From Bactericera cockerelli (lineage: Eukaryota; Arthropoda; Insecta; Hemiptera; Triozidae), in NCBI GenBank assembly GCA_024516035.1, contig CM044959.1:32364118-32428117 (forward strand): 64,000 bases of DNA, given 5' to 3'. The position numbers were made by a program, and so were the translations under genes. The notes under the pieces are model-generated. The model searched no databases, was not told where the DNA came from, and saw nothing but the letters and a program-made list of their open reading frames with translations. Positions within the stretch are counted from its first letter, which is position 1, and each line of letters starts with the position of its first letter. This document shows positions 22,581 through 35,180 of this stretch, in pieces.

Positions 22581-23689
22581 TGTACCTTATTAAACACAAT
22601 ACATATGCCATGAACTTATTCTATATTAATTTGGTATAGAGTTAGAGACAGGTAGATTACAACTGAATAATTCTCAGCCCTTCCTTCACACCGAATAAGT
22701 CTCAGTACTAGATGACCAAACAAAGAAGAGCTAAGACATGAAAACACATCAAACAGACCTCATTGGAAAAATGGTATGAAAAGAGCCTTCAATAGAAGTT
22801 TGAAAAGGAAAAGAAATAATAAAAATTCCATCTGACATTCCTTTTCCAAAAACTTGAAAATGTCATCTACAGGTTCAATTCATCTTTGTAATTTTTCGAG
22901 AAGATTGTGGAGGTCTTCTTTTCACCAACGTATAAACTATAGACGCACAATTAATTGAATTTTCAATGTGCGTTTTGATGATCCGGTACTAAAAAATAAT
23001 ATAAAATCTCTTAAAGTATAAAATCTATACAAAAATAGGATTACAACAATCATAAGCCAGACCCCTGAAGTCGGACTATTTGTAATAGTGCGCTTGCGCT
23101 TATCTTTTTTGTAATCCTATTTTATAATTCGACCCTTAGTTTTAGATATTAACAGTATGAATTAGGTGAATGACCTTTATTTTTTTCACACCTATATTTT
23201 AGTACGTATGTTAGTTAGTAGTTAGAAATAGAATTTTAAAATAGAATTAGAATAGTTTTAGTTTAACTTGTTAACATACAACATATGTATTAAAACAGTA
23301 AAATGATGATGATGGCGTTAGGGTATGTTCGTTGACTTTGTTCCATTTTCATAGTCCAAAGGGTCGATTGATTAGAATCGACCATCCTTAAAATAACCGA
23401 AAAAGATGAAGTTAACTGAGCAAATCATAAAGAATACAGGCCATATATTAATTTTGATATATTCGCGTTACGAAGTACGGACGAAGAGCTAGTAAAACTA
23501 ATAACATTGTGGTCTATTCGAACTTTATAGAGTCTTTTGAAAGATTTAGTATACTTGAAAATTACCTTGTATGGTTATATTAAAGAGTTCGCTTGAAATG
23601 GTGCAAAGGGTTTTGTAAACTTTTTAATAGCTATTTAAATCTTCCAAGTGGAGAGACGGTAGAAAGGGCTTTCAAAATACTGACACCTG

Positions 23690-23960
23690 TCACTGGGGTA
23701 TGTGCTGTGTCAATGAGTGAGAGGAATAGAGACAGACAAAGAGAGTGAGATAAAGAGGGAGAGAGGAAAAAAGAGGGAGAGATGAAAAGAGAGAGAGTGT
23801 AAAGGGATAGAGAGAGGAGTTAAAAAGGAGAGAGGATAGAAGAGGAAGTTAGATAGAGAGGGAGAGGGGGAGAGAAAAAGTGTCTGTAGAGAGAATATTG
23901 AGAGAGCAGGAGAGTTTGAAAGGAAAAAGTTGTAGAAGGATGGGTTGAAAAAATCTAGAA
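23690..23960. repeat. GA-rich degenerate tract
   Basis: Purine-rich with many GAGAG blocks and interruptions. No ORF supported. Confidence 0.85.
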
Positions 23961-23999
23961 AGTGTGAAGTGGATGTATTTTTTCCAATGTTCGAATATT

Positions 24000-25770
24000 A
24001 TCCTTGATTTCTGTCAATTTCAGACTGGTATTCTATTCAGGTCTTGTTGTGAGATATGTCTACGATGTTTTGTTTACGAGCACTGGGTACAAACATTCAA
24101 TTTTAAAATTAGACAAAGTCCAACAGGTTAAGAAAGTTTAGTGGAAAATGTGTGTTTTGGTTCAAGTGCACATGGTTTCTCTTATAAAGAGGTTATTTTC
24201 CATCAGAGAGGTAAATTTGATCTGAGTTTTTTCTCTTATATCCAGGTTAATTAAATATTATGTCCTTCAATTGCATCCTTCGAATAAAATAGCTTCATGA
24301 ACACGAAATAGACACTTTTAAGGATAACGCTTTGTACACGGTTAAATTTTAAAGAGTAAATGCATGAAATTGTTAGTGCATTTTTTTTTGGCATTGGGCA
24401 AAAACTATATCTATTTAATTATTACCTACGCACGTTCTTTATACAATATTTCCATTTGTGTCATATAGTTTACATTCACTTAATGTTGTCTATGCGTCCT
24501 ATCAGTCTGGGTTAAAGTCTCTTTCTTTCTGACTGGTAACTTCTACTTCAATGAAGTACCAACGCGGTCTTTTTTGTCGGTCTTGTTATCAGAGAATTAC
24601 ATTCTGTAAAAATAACCAGAGACTATGCCTAGTTGAGATTGCCATATTTCTCGATCGGATGTTTTCTCCTTCAACTCTTCTTGAAATTGACAGTTCATTA
24701 TTAAACAGACTGATGTCTTGAAAAAAGATCGTCGCATCTTTTGCCCGTGACTTTTCCCTCAAAAATAAGGAACTCGTAGTTTCTACTATTTTTATGTTTA
24801 AACAAATTTAGAGTATGTATAAGATTGGGTATATTCTGCAGTGTATATCAGAGCAATAAATTGTAACGATATAAATTTGTTTTGTATCACAACACTTATA
24901 AAATAAATAAATAAAAGCATGAAGGGTAAGAAAGGAGCGATTAAATTAAATTATATTTCTCCTGGGAAAAATAAACTTCTTAAGCTCTTGCAGACCGCTC
25001 TATTATTCCTGTATCATATTTCTGCACTAAATGATAGCGGATTATGCGTTCCACAGCCATTGGTCATGGTGATACTTCATACCAGGTAATACGGGTATAC
25101 TGGTTCAGAAAGCTATTTTTCTCTATTTTTTTTTTTTTTTTTTTTGGAAAATTTGGACGGCAAAAATCAGAATGTTTTTCTAGTACTAGGTCGTTATCAC
25201 CCACAAGTGCTGCGTTGTACAAGTTACACGTTAATTTCCTATTTACTTTGTATTGTACCTGCATTTTAGATTTAAATTAACTGTTCAAATTTATTATGAA
25301 GTATTCTGTGTGACCTGGTATGCTATAGTCTGATATAGAACTTAAATGTACATTTTGCTGGTAATTACTGTAGTATTTAGTGGAATGACCAATATGTACA
25401 CAATGGAAGTACAAACAGATGTTCTACATTATTTGCGATTGTATTGTAAAACTATGTTAGCAAAAGCATTTATGTATTTAGGATGGTGTACACTGTACAT
25501 ATTCAACATTTCTCATCTGTTCAGAGTGTTCAGTCTCCACTAATGTTTAAGACATCATACATCACAAAACTTTTCGTACACCTTGAAATATTTAGTAAAG
25601 AGAAATGGAATAATTGTGATATCACGATTGTTATTCACACAGATAAAGATCATTCCAGAAGTTTGTGTTCTATCCTCAGTTCTGCTCACATCTCTGCCTC
25701 TTGATTTTAATGCTATTAATTTCTACTTGTGATTATAAGTACATGTATCAATGGTATTATTTATTAATTA
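24000..25770. other. No gene seen (GPCR intron 2)
   Basis: AT-rich with a T-run at 25130. No ORF supported. Confidence 0.5.
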
Positions 25771-25906
25771 ATTGCCTGGGTAGGGCCGGAAATCCCACGT
25801 GTTTGGATGGAACAGAATTTTCGTCGAAAAGTCTGCCCCAACCGGGAGTCGAACTCGGGAACTCTGGACTGCAGGCAGTAGTCACAACCATTACGCCACG
25901 GAGGCT
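25771..25906 (-). mobile_element. SINE family A, 5' part
   Basis: Minus strand: GCCTCCGTGGCGTAATGGTT, GAGTTCGACTCCCGG, AGACTTTTCGACGAAAATTC and CCAAACACGTGGG, ending at CTACCCAGG. Truncated at its 3' end. Confidence 0.8.
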
Positions 25907-25909
25907 GTA

Positions 25910-27180
25910 TTATTTATTTTGTTCTTGTTAAAAATAACAATGATAAATTTGCGCCGAATGTCTAGTCCCTGGCCCTGCAATTTGCAGTAAAATGTTACAG
26001 CACACTTTTCTACACGCTTCCCTTCCTCATGTTCCGAGAACATACAGCCATGATAGCTATAATGAATATAATGATAATAGAATTCTAGTACGTGTACCAC
26101 AATCAACATTCGCCAGTCTTGCCATAATTCAAGTTCTGTACTCAAGTACAGGAATGCAATGCAGTATCATCTTGCATATGCATGAAATTTTGCAAGTAGA
26201 AAACACATAAATAGTGCATTAAATACATACTTATAAATTATGTATGTAATGAAGTTTTAATGTGGGTATGTTATACTTACGATTTGTACTTGTGAAAATT
26301 ATATAGTTCTTAAAGAAGTATGATTAATACTGGTTGCGATTACTTTTTAATTAATTTAAGGATTACTTTACAATGTACGTTTGTAACTCTCATGGCGTAT
26401 CCTTAGATATTAAAATAAAGTTCTTGATAGATTATACAAATTACTTTTGCTTGTTCAATACAAAAGTTAGAAATACCCGAATATCAAAAATATTTAAAAA
26501 TATAACTTCGAAGTTAAAAAAATAAATATAAAATGGAAAGTACCATGGTTAACATGCTTTTATTTTTCCTTTCTTGAATTTTATTTTGCGTAAATTAGGT
26601 AATTCAAAGCAAACCAGAACATTCATAAAAATCACCCCCGAGACTAAAGTTTATTACCATTCCAAGAACAATAGCCCACGCCTCGAAGGAGAGTCGAGCT
26701 TTCAAAGGACGATAAAAAATCCCATTCTCCTGATTGACTCGTAAAAATTCAGAACCTTAAAAACGAAAGTAACGTGTAGAAAATACCAAGGGAGATTAAA
26801 ACGAAAGCATCTTCTAAAAAATGAAATAAAGGGCGATTATAAAGAATAAGAAAAAGTCCGAAATTAAAAACTATAAAAATCTTGGAAAGGTTTTATAATT
26901 TAAAAATTTAGGAATATTAAATTTTGGTCGAACTTCCTTTACTTCTCTGGCAGTTTACGGCACATTTCGGGTTGAAAGCTCTAGTAGTGTTGAAAAATAG
27001 TTTGAGATATTTGTATCTAATAATTTATGTATGAAATTAGTGAATAGCTAAACATTACGCAATCAGGAATTTGAACCCTGATCCTGGCAAGTGCTACTGA
27101 CTCGGATATTTTTTTGTAATATGTACCATTGTACCTTATTATCTGATTACTTGAAACATTATTGTGCACCGGTATAGGTA
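25910..27180. other. No gene seen (GPCR intron 2)
   Basis: AT-rich. A weak minus-strand B-box-like GGTTCAAATTCC at about 27070 may be an old SINE. Confidence 0.5.
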
Positions 27181-27724
27181 ATCCCCCAAAAACACCACTT
27201 CGTGGTTAAAAAAAGAAGAACGCCCCACTCAATAGAATGATTATAATTAGCTAAAAATAAATGATATCAAATTGAGAACACCTTTAGCCCCTCTCATTCT
27301 ATTTCTCTGCACTCCTTTCTGAATTTATTCCTCTTATGTTTATCTTTCTTTATCCTTTCTAGGGGTCATCCCAAACTTGATTTCTCTTTAAATTTACTTG
27401 TTGAACGGCAATAAAAAATGGCGGTCGCAGTATGATTTTTCTGGACTTATTTGATTTGAATCGAGAAAATTACACCGCGACCGCCATTTTTTATTGCCGT
27501 TCAACAAGTAAATTTAAAGAGAAATCAAGTTTGGGATGACCCCTAGAAAGGATAAAGAAAGATAAACATAAGAGGAATAAATTCATAAAGGAGTGCAGAG
27601 AAATAGAATGAGAGGGGCTAAAGGTGTTCTCAATTTGATATCATTTATTTTTAGCTAATTATAATCATTCTATTGAGTGGGGCGTTCTTCTTTTTTTAAC
27701 CACGAAGTGGTGTTTTTGGGGGAT
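27181..27724. repeat. Nearly perfect inverted repeat, 248-bp arms, 48-bp loop
   Basis: Arms 27181-27428 and 27477-27724 are complementary with about one mismatch seen (CTTTCTGAAT against CTTTATGAAT). Ends are ATCCCCCAAAAACACCACTT and its complement. The inner ends are AAAAAATGGCGGTCGC and complement. No ORF and no clear target duplication. As RNA it would fold into a very long hairpin. It lies in GPCR intron 2. It could be a foldback element, an hpRNA-type locus or an assembly inversion artefact. Confidence 0.9.
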
Positions 27725-28311
27725 ATCAGTTCTTTTTGTACGAAAATATAGGTCCATACACTACTGAAACTTTATAAATAACAAAAGTAAATAAGCTGGG
27801 AAAATGTGAATGTACCAAGTTGTCATTTTATTCCATTTTTTTTTTAAAGATATAGTTTTAACAGTAGATATTTAATTTTTCTAAGGTCAATATAATATAT
27901 ATTTAGATCCCCGATTCGGCCCCCTGAGTCCCCAAAGTGAGTAAATAATATAGAAATTTGCCATCAGCCTATCAAGACCTTTTGATTCTATACTCCACAT
28001 GATTAGATTTATCTTAGGAGGGACACTAAAACACCTGGATTTACAAATGTCAAAGACATTAATTTGTTATCACCTTATCTGCCTTATCAAGGTGAGGTAA
28101 TGAGTTCTCTCCCGTTGACCTATTCTTACCCGAATTCTCTCCGGCTTGTTACAGGGGTCACCACGATTATCTCTCCCAGGAATAAGACCATGCTTTTTAC
28201 ATTAGGTATTTAATAAAATGAAAACTATAAAATTATCATTTTTATATAAGAATAGGCTGTTTATAAGGAAATATTTGAAATCTCTAACTAATGAAAGGCA
28301 ATGCTTTAAGT

Positions 28312-28450
28312 GTATAGTAGAGTTTGGTAAGATACATAGAAGGCCATGCCTCAGGAATATAGTAGGGTTAGGGATAATACATAGAAGGTAATGCCTCGGG
28401 TTTATAGTAGGGTTAGGTAAATACATAGAAGGCCATGCCTTAGGTCTATA
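28312..28450. repeat. Tandem repeat, unit about 50 bp, about 3 copies
   Basis: Units share TATAGTAGGGTTAGG, ATACATAGAAGGCCATGCCT and a short spacer. The minus-strand ORF over it is a by-product. Confidence 0.75.
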
Positions 28451-28687
28451 TCAATGATGCCTATTAGGTGTTTTAATTATAAAATTTATGCAAGGCCTAA
28501 ACTATGTAGGTATAAACTCAGGTAAAAATGTAAGCGACGGGAGACAATTCGGTGTTGATAAAACCATGAGCGGGAGAGAGCTCGCGGTACCTACCTGACC
28601 AAAATTTGGGTCGGGAGAGAACTCGTTGGTGACGTCCCTTATCAATACCTCACGAGGTATGAGTGTACCCCGGGCATAATGGACAAA

Positions 28688-28770
28688 TAACAAAAACTGG
28701 CCTCATGGGGATCTAACCTAAGTCATCGTGCGTGCAAGCCTAGTATGCTACCCACTTGGCCAAGGTCACT
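28688..28770 (-). mobile_element. SINE family B head, diverged
   Basis: Minus strand: GTGACCTTGGCCAAGTGGGT, AGGCTTGCACGCACG and GGTTAGATCCCCATGAGG. The B box has A for C. Same order as 43134-43215. Confidence 0.65.
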
Positions 28771-28984
28771 ACTTTGTCACAACTTTTAGTGACTAGCATC
28801 GACATTATGAGAGCTAATTCATCATATTTTATCTCCATCCAATCATGATTGTCCTAAATCAATCTCGTAATGCCGCCACAGGTCATTGTCCGAGTCTACA
28901 ACTACTAAAATGTTCCTCGTGAGGGTAGTCATCAACATGAAATATAAAGAGCGGAAAAACAGAACAACGTTAAGCCCAAATTGA

Positions 28985-29075
28985 TAAAAATAAAGCTAAA
29001 ATTTTCGTCCCCGCCAGGATTCGAACCCGTGCTAACTGGGTGGCAGGTCGGGCACGCTACCAACAGACAAAGTTG
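28985..29075 (-). mobile_element. SINE family D head (tRNA-like)
   Basis: Minus strand: GTCTGTTGGTAGCGTGCCCG, ACCTGCCACCCAGTTAGCAC and GGGTTCGAATCCTGGCGGGG, then ACGAAAATTTT. The A- and B-box spacing is tRNA-like. A matching tail start (ATTCGAATCCCGGCCGGAGC then GAAATTTT) is seen on the minus strand at 17190-17220. Confidence 0.6.
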
Positions 29076-29716
29076 TCTTCTTAAGAATTGAACAGAAAAT
29101 GAACTAACTAATACTTGGAAACTTAAACATTAAAATTTTGCAGAGAGAGAGCGAGGTCATCTCGAAAAATACATACTGGCCAAAATCTGACCACTAAGCT
29201 AAGGATTCGAAGGTACCTACCCGCCAAAGAAAATGAAAAGGCCACCAGGTGCCACCCAGTGGACCGGATGAAGGAATAAAATCAATAAATTTGGTATCTG
29301 CTCATCAAGATCTTTCATTTGATACCACTTAAGATTAGTATTATCCTTCAATTCCCGATTTGGGCTCCCAAAACCCGAGGCCGCCCAAATGGGCCACCCG
29401 CTTATAATTTAGAATATTTTTTTGGCCCGGGCTCATCTCCATTATATCTTGATCACTTTAGACAACTCACTTAATCTTCAGTGCCAAGTTAAAGACACGA
29501 AGTCGGGTCTCAAAGGATCCGTATGAAAAAAAAACAGAAAAAAAAAAAAAAAAAAATTATGAATCTTTTCGTGTCTTTCACGATTGTTGGGGGGTCTCGA
29601 AAATAGGGTTCCCGTTGGCCTAGGAAGTCAAACAAAAAGTCAAATCAATTTATTTTTCAGCGTAGAGTCCATTTCCGCAATAAAAATTGCAATTTTTGAA
29701 ATTCATGTTGCACTTT

Positions 29717-29837
29717 TCGCTGGCTGAAAGTACATGAAATGCATGGGAACTATGTTTTGCGTAACCTTACACTCTGCCGGGCTGTCTCTTTCTTTGTATA
29801 GGCGTTCTTCACACCTCGGCCGAGGTGTTTGATACTT
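29717..29837 (+). repeat. Dispersed 120-bp repeat, copy 2
   Basis: Same orientation as the copy at 1615. Sequence outside the 120 bases is unrelated, so the block is a unit rather than part of a longer duplication. Confidence 0.8.
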
Positions 29838-29839
29838 TA

Positions 29840-31450
29840 ACGAAAATTAAATTTTCGAACCAGAGAATGTTAGTCTCGATTTTTTTTTTTTTCCTCAAAA
29901 CTTTAAATATTTATATTTTTTTTTTAACAAAAGTTAAACATTAATGCATCAATCTTCTACTCGTCCCATTCCTGCACCATCTTCACATTCCATCCCTCTG
30001 ATCCTCCGTCTCGCCCCTCTCACTGCTCTCACTGCTCTCATGGATACTGCTCTCACTATCGAACTTTGTATTTTCACTTTTAGACAACATAGCACTTGTG
30101 AATAGGTTTTTTTCCATTTATCACTTAGTTTTCTTGCTGTGTGTTGTATAAAACTGTTGTATTCAGCCCCTATACAACCTATTAAGTATTGTACATTGCA
30201 TAACTGAAAATTAATCAGGCGTTCATACAAATAAGTTGAACTAATAACGACTCCCTAAAGATCTACCAATGTATATTGTTCTCAATAAAAGATCAAGAAT
30301 TTGGTGTTCATTATTTGAATTTTAACACGTAAATAATTTTAGCATGGTCAATTCTCATCTAATCACATTTCATAAAGGACATTGAAAAATAATAAAAATA
30401 ATTGACAAAATGCAACTAAACCTTAAAAAGAAGTTAAAACCATTTTATATTCTATAAATTACAGTTTTCCGCATCCTTAGCCATGTAAACCAGAAAGTTA
30501 TCAAGCTGCAAGTTTTCATCATTTTCACATCCATTAAGTTTGGTTAAAGTATAAAAATTGTTCAATTAATCATACACACATCACAACTTTTCTTACAAAC
30601 TTTAAATTTTCTTTTTTGAACCATTAGATGTTGTCAAATGTTAAAAATCCATTTGTTTTAAGAAGTACAAGTGGTGATTTATTTAGACTGCCAGGCCAAA
30701 TAGTTCTATTGGACTAAGATTGTTTGAAAACAGACGTGAGACTCATAGAAAATCTAGAAGACTTGCTCGGAGGTTATAAATGAGGGATTTGAGTTAACAA
30801 GGTAATAAATCATATCTTCCTAGGCCCTTTCTACTTAGGGTTCAGTACTTTACAAGTTGAAAGAAACCATTTAGATCTGTCCTGACATATTGGATACTGG
30901 TAAAATTCTGGCAAGATTTACTATCGATTTCTATTTATTTAAAATTTGTATAGGTCTTATGAAAGTCCAAAATACCACGATCTGTATACGAATAATGCTT
31001 TATTAGGAGAGCAGATAGGTAGTGTTTACCGAAGATAAAAAAGAAAAAATAGCCAAAGGATGAAATAAATTTAATGTGCAAGAAAGAAGAAAAATAAATA
31101 AAACATCTAACCTACCCAAAGGCCTAGGTTATTGTTTCCGGTAATCTCCTTCCGCCTACCCGTTTAGGAATTAGATCCGTTTCTGAAGGTCTTTATCATT
31201 ACCGAGTTATAGCGGTTTCGTTAGGTCATAAATGTCTTTAGTTTTATGTGTTAGGTACATGATATTAAGTGAGTTCACTTTTTAGTCCCACATAAAAATA
31301 TCGCTTGCGTTCTTCTTATTTTGTCCCTCAGTGTATTTTTCACTGAACTTTGAAATGCAACTTTCAATTACTGAAAAAAGAACATTATGTGAAGAGACTT
31401 AAACTACTTTTTGTGAGAAAAACAGGGTTTCAGTCACTAGAAGGTCAAGT
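29840..31450. other. No gene seen (GPCR intron 2)
   Basis: AT-rich, no supported ORF. A short CTCACTGCTCTCATGG-type repeat lies near 30020. Confidence 0.5.
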
Positions 31451-31479
31451 TTAGTTTAAGAGCAGAGGATTTGGAAGTC

Positions 31480-31762
31480 ATTGGGAATGTTTGGTGAGAG
31501 AGAAAGGGAGGGGAAGAGATGAAAAGAGGGAGAAATAGAGAGAAAGAGGGAGAAATAGAGAGAAACAGAGAGAAAGAGAGAGAAAGAGTGCGAAAGAGAG
31601 AGAAAAGAGGTAGAAAGAGAGAGAAATAGTGAGAAAGAGTGAGAGAGAGAGTAAGAGAGAGAGAGAGAGAGTGAGTGAGTGAGAGAGAGTGAGTGAGTGG
31701 GTGAGTGAGTGAGTGAGAGAGAGAGAGGGAGAGAGAGAGAGAGAAAGAGAAAGAGAGAGAGA

Positions 31763-31816
<54 letters not shown>

Positions 31817-31860
31817 TAGATAGATAGATGGGGAGGGAGGGAGGGAGGAAAACGTGAAGA
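31480..31860. repeat. Long GA-rich microsatellite
   Basis: GAGAGAAAGAG blocks grading into pure (GA)n, (GAGT)n and (GATA)n. The two Ser/Leu/Phe-rich minus-strand ORFs over it are artefacts. It borders the LINE that begins near 32100. Confidence 0.95.
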
Positions 31861-32209
31861 AAACCACAGTAGGGTGAGGATCAAAATGGGGAAGGCCAAA
31901 AAGGGTAATTGAAAAGGAGTGCAGCAAGGAGGAGTGAAAGTTGTGGAAAATAAAAACCAAACAGGATGGAAAGAAAAGAGGATGTTTGTTCTTCCTGGAG
32001 GCAGAAATCATTAATGGAAAGAATATGATTGAAAGAGATAGATTTAAAAGAAGTGAGATAAATGAAAATAGGAAGATAAAAAGAGCAGGGGGGGAGGGGT
32101 ACAATATATTGAAGGTACTCCTAATATACTATAATATATTTAATATAATTTAAAATTGGATATTATCAGACCAAATTCTATCAAACAACAAAAGAACAAA
32201 AATTACAAA

Positions 32210-33646
32210 ATGATGAACATCATCGATATCATTGACGATGAGGTTTTCCAGTGCTGCACATGTAATACCATCTCAGAATGTAAGACTTTCCTACTTGGGA
32301 GTAATATAGGTATTTATCATACAAATATTTGCAGGATCAATTCTCATTTCGATGAATTCTTAGTATATTTTAATGAAATAAAAAATGACATTCAAATTTT
32401 AATTTTTACTGAAACTTGGCATATAAATGTAGACATAACAAAGTTTAACATTAAAGGTTACAGCAGAATTCAGTCCGAACATTTTATCAATTCTAGCACT
32501 GGTGTTGTTATATTCATAAAGGATGAAATAGATTTTGTACATTCTGAAATAATCATGAACTCTGCTATTTGTATTCTTTTAAAAATAAACATAAATAATA
32601 CTATCTTTAATATACTATGCTTATATAGAACGCCAAGTTTTAATACTAACATATTTTTAAATGAATTTAGAAACGTTTTGTCAAATAATTCTCAATTTAA
32701 TCAAACAGAACATAAAATTTTAATTGGTGATTTAAATATTAATATTTTATCCAATTCTATTGATACAGCAGTCAATGAATATTTAGATATGATGGCAGAA
32801 TTTGGTTTCATTTCTCTCATCAATGACACAACCAGAGAAACGACAAACACAAAATCCTGTATTGATCACTGTTTCTATAATGGCTCAATTCCTATTGACA
32901 GTAATAATATTAAATCTTGTATTTTTAAAAATGATATAACAGACCATTATTCAATTATATTAAGAATCAATATGCTCCATAATTCACAAAATGAACAAAG
33001 TAATAATAAAGATGAATTTAAAAAAATAAAGCATTTTAACCTTGAATATTATGTAAATAATATGTGTCAAGAAAATTGGCAATGTATTTATGATATAGAT
33101 GATGTTGATAAAAAAGCTGAAATGCTTAATGATATTATTATTTTACATAAATCTAATGCCACAACTGAAAAAAACATAAAAATTAAAAATATACCTCTAA
33201 AACCTTGGATATCTTTAGGTTTAATGACATCAATTAAAAAGAGAGATAAACTTGCTTTAAAAGTAAAAAAACACCCACAAAATGAACGATTAAAATCTTA
33301 TTATAAAAAATATAGAAACAAACTATCTACATTATTACACAAATCTAAAAATACATATTATAAAAACAAAATAAATGATATACCTACTGATCAACCAATA
33401 AAAATATGGACAAATATAAACGAAATAATTGGTAATAACAAATTTAAAAATACGATTAAAAAAATATCTATAAATGGTACAATAACTGATTGTGTTACTA
33501 ATCCTAAGCAAAGTGCAGACCATTTCAATCAATATTTCTCAAGAGTTGGAATTAATATTAAAGAATCTATTAGAACAAATCAAAATACCACATTTAATAT
33601 TAATGAAGATAATATTATTAATCCTTTACTTACATTTGAACCGTAA
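32210..33646 (+). pseudogene. Non-LTR retrotransposon ORF2, endonuclease and linker (frame 1 of 2)
   Basis: The first ATG is at 32210, with the frame open from 32156. An apurinic-type endonuclease (EEP fold) is visible: TETW, GVVIF, CLYRTP, ILIGDLN, CIDHCFY and TDHYSI, in the normal order. A Lys/Tyr-rich linker follows (YYKKYRNKLSTLLHKSKNTYY), as seen before the RT in Jockey/CR1/Rex-like elements. The frame ends in TAA at 33646, but the next frame continues the protein at that point, so a single indel separates the two. The ORF is extremely AT-rich. Clade not resolved. Confidence 0.85.
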
Positions 33647-34662
33647 ATGAAATAGAAATATTAAAATACATCAAGGAATTAAAAAACAATGCAAGTCCTG
33701 GATTTGATGGTATAAATACATTATTAATTAAATCAGTAGCTGAATACATTGTTCAACCACTAACTCATATCATAAATCAAAGTTTAGAAAAAGGTATAGT
33801 TCCGAAAATATATAAACAAGCAACAGTCACACCAGTTTATAAAAATGGAGTAAAAACAGATGTTACTAACTACAGACCTATATCTGTAATCTGTAATTTT
33901 GCAAAAATTTTAGAAAAAAGTGTAAAAAATAGAATGAATTCGTATCTAAATGAAAACAACCTTTTAAACGAAAAACAATTTGGGTTCAGAAATAATATTG
34001 GTACAAGTGATGCTCTATTACAATATACTTCTTTCTTATATAAAACACTCGACTGTGGAAAAAAGATTCTAACTTGCTTTTTAGACGTTAAAAAAGCGTT
34101 TGACTCAGTAGATCATCTAACATTATTGCAAGAATTAGAAAAAATTGGTTTCAAAAATCAAACTTTACTTTGGTTCAAACAATATTTAATTGATAGAACT
34201 CAAAAAATTAAAATTCATAATACACTCAGTAATGTTGAAAAAATTACCTGTTCAGTACCTCAGGGTACAGTCCTTGGTCCTATATTGTTCAATATTTATC
34301 TAAATAGACTTTTCAAAAACACAATAGGAGAAGCATTTGTCTATGCAGATGATACTGCTATCAGTTATACTGGTGAAAATTGGACTGAAGTACATGATAA
34401 AGCTACTAAAGATCTTCAAAACATTTTCAATTGGTTTTCCTCTATGCATTTAGCTTTAAATATGAAAAAAACTAATTACATCACTTTTTCATTTAATGAG
34501 GTAGGTCAACCTCTATTATCAAAAATAAAAATTCACAACTGTCAAAGAGACTCAGAATGTAATTGTGAATTTCTAAACCAAGTTTCAGAAACGAAATATT
34601 TAGGAATAATAATTGACAATAAATTAAAATGGCATTCTCATATTGAAATCAGCAAAAAGTAA
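33642..34662 (+). pseudogene. Non-LTR retrotransposon ORF2, reverse transcriptase (frame 2 of 2)
   Basis: Continues from the frameshift with VNEIEILKYIKELKNNASPG, then FDGINTLLIK. RT motifs follow in order: NYRPISVICNFAKILEK, FGFR, CFLDVKKAFDSVDH, SVPQGTVLGPILFNIYLN, FVYADDTAIS and KYLGIIID. The catalytic YADD is intact. The frame ends at HIEISKK before the usual thumb and C-terminal region. A duplicated 23-base stretch occurs at 34651 and 34687. At about 34840-34920 another frame gives FNNLPNIIFENRM, which looks like the element's last codons, so part of the 3' ORF is deleted. Confidence 0.85.
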
Positions 34663-35180
34663 AAGAATTTAGAAATCAGCAATTCAGCAAAAAGTAAAAG
34701 AATTTAGACTAAGGAAATCAGCAAATAAGTATTACATACAATGCAGCATTTTTCTAATCAATAATTTGGAAGCAGAAAATTATACCTAATAAATGCAAAG
34801 AAGATTTAGCAGAAACATAATTTATTTATCTAGGACAATAATTTTTAACAATTTACCGAATATCATATTTGAAAACCGAATGTCATTTTTTACGCTGAAA
34901 AAATATTTAAAAAAATCATACTAGAGAATGGTCTTGTGAATATTATTGATAAATACTTGAATTGAAATGTTATTTCACCACCTATTTCAACACCTATTGC
35001 AGCTCTGGAAATAAATTCCTCAAACTTTTAAAATAAAGTTATTTGTTCATTAACACCATTCCTTCTCTTACTATCATATATTAATTAATAACTCTCTACT
35101 ATTAATAACAAAAAGGTATACATCCAATTTCTTTAAAAAAAAAACATAATAAAAAATAAATAAAAATAAAATAATTTCAT

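Larger units (their letters stand above)
32100..35180 (+). mobile_element. AT-rich non-LTR (LINE) element, nearly complete but defective
   Basis: Holds the two ORF2 frames and a 3' region ending in an A-rich tail (35135-35175). The 5' edge abuts the (GA)n tract. No ORF1 is seen, so the 5' end is truncated or ORF1 is absent. It lies in GPCR intron 2 on the opposite strand. The duplicated block at 35181 starts right after its tail. Confidence 0.7.

Noticed and set aside
23031..23123. Inverted repeat AAAATAGGATTACAA
   Set aside because: Arms of about 15 bases around a 62-base loop in AT-rich DNA. Too weak to call an element.
31456..32104. Ser/Leu/Phe-rich ORFs of 147 and 208 codons
   Set aside because: Translation of a GA/CT microsatellite.
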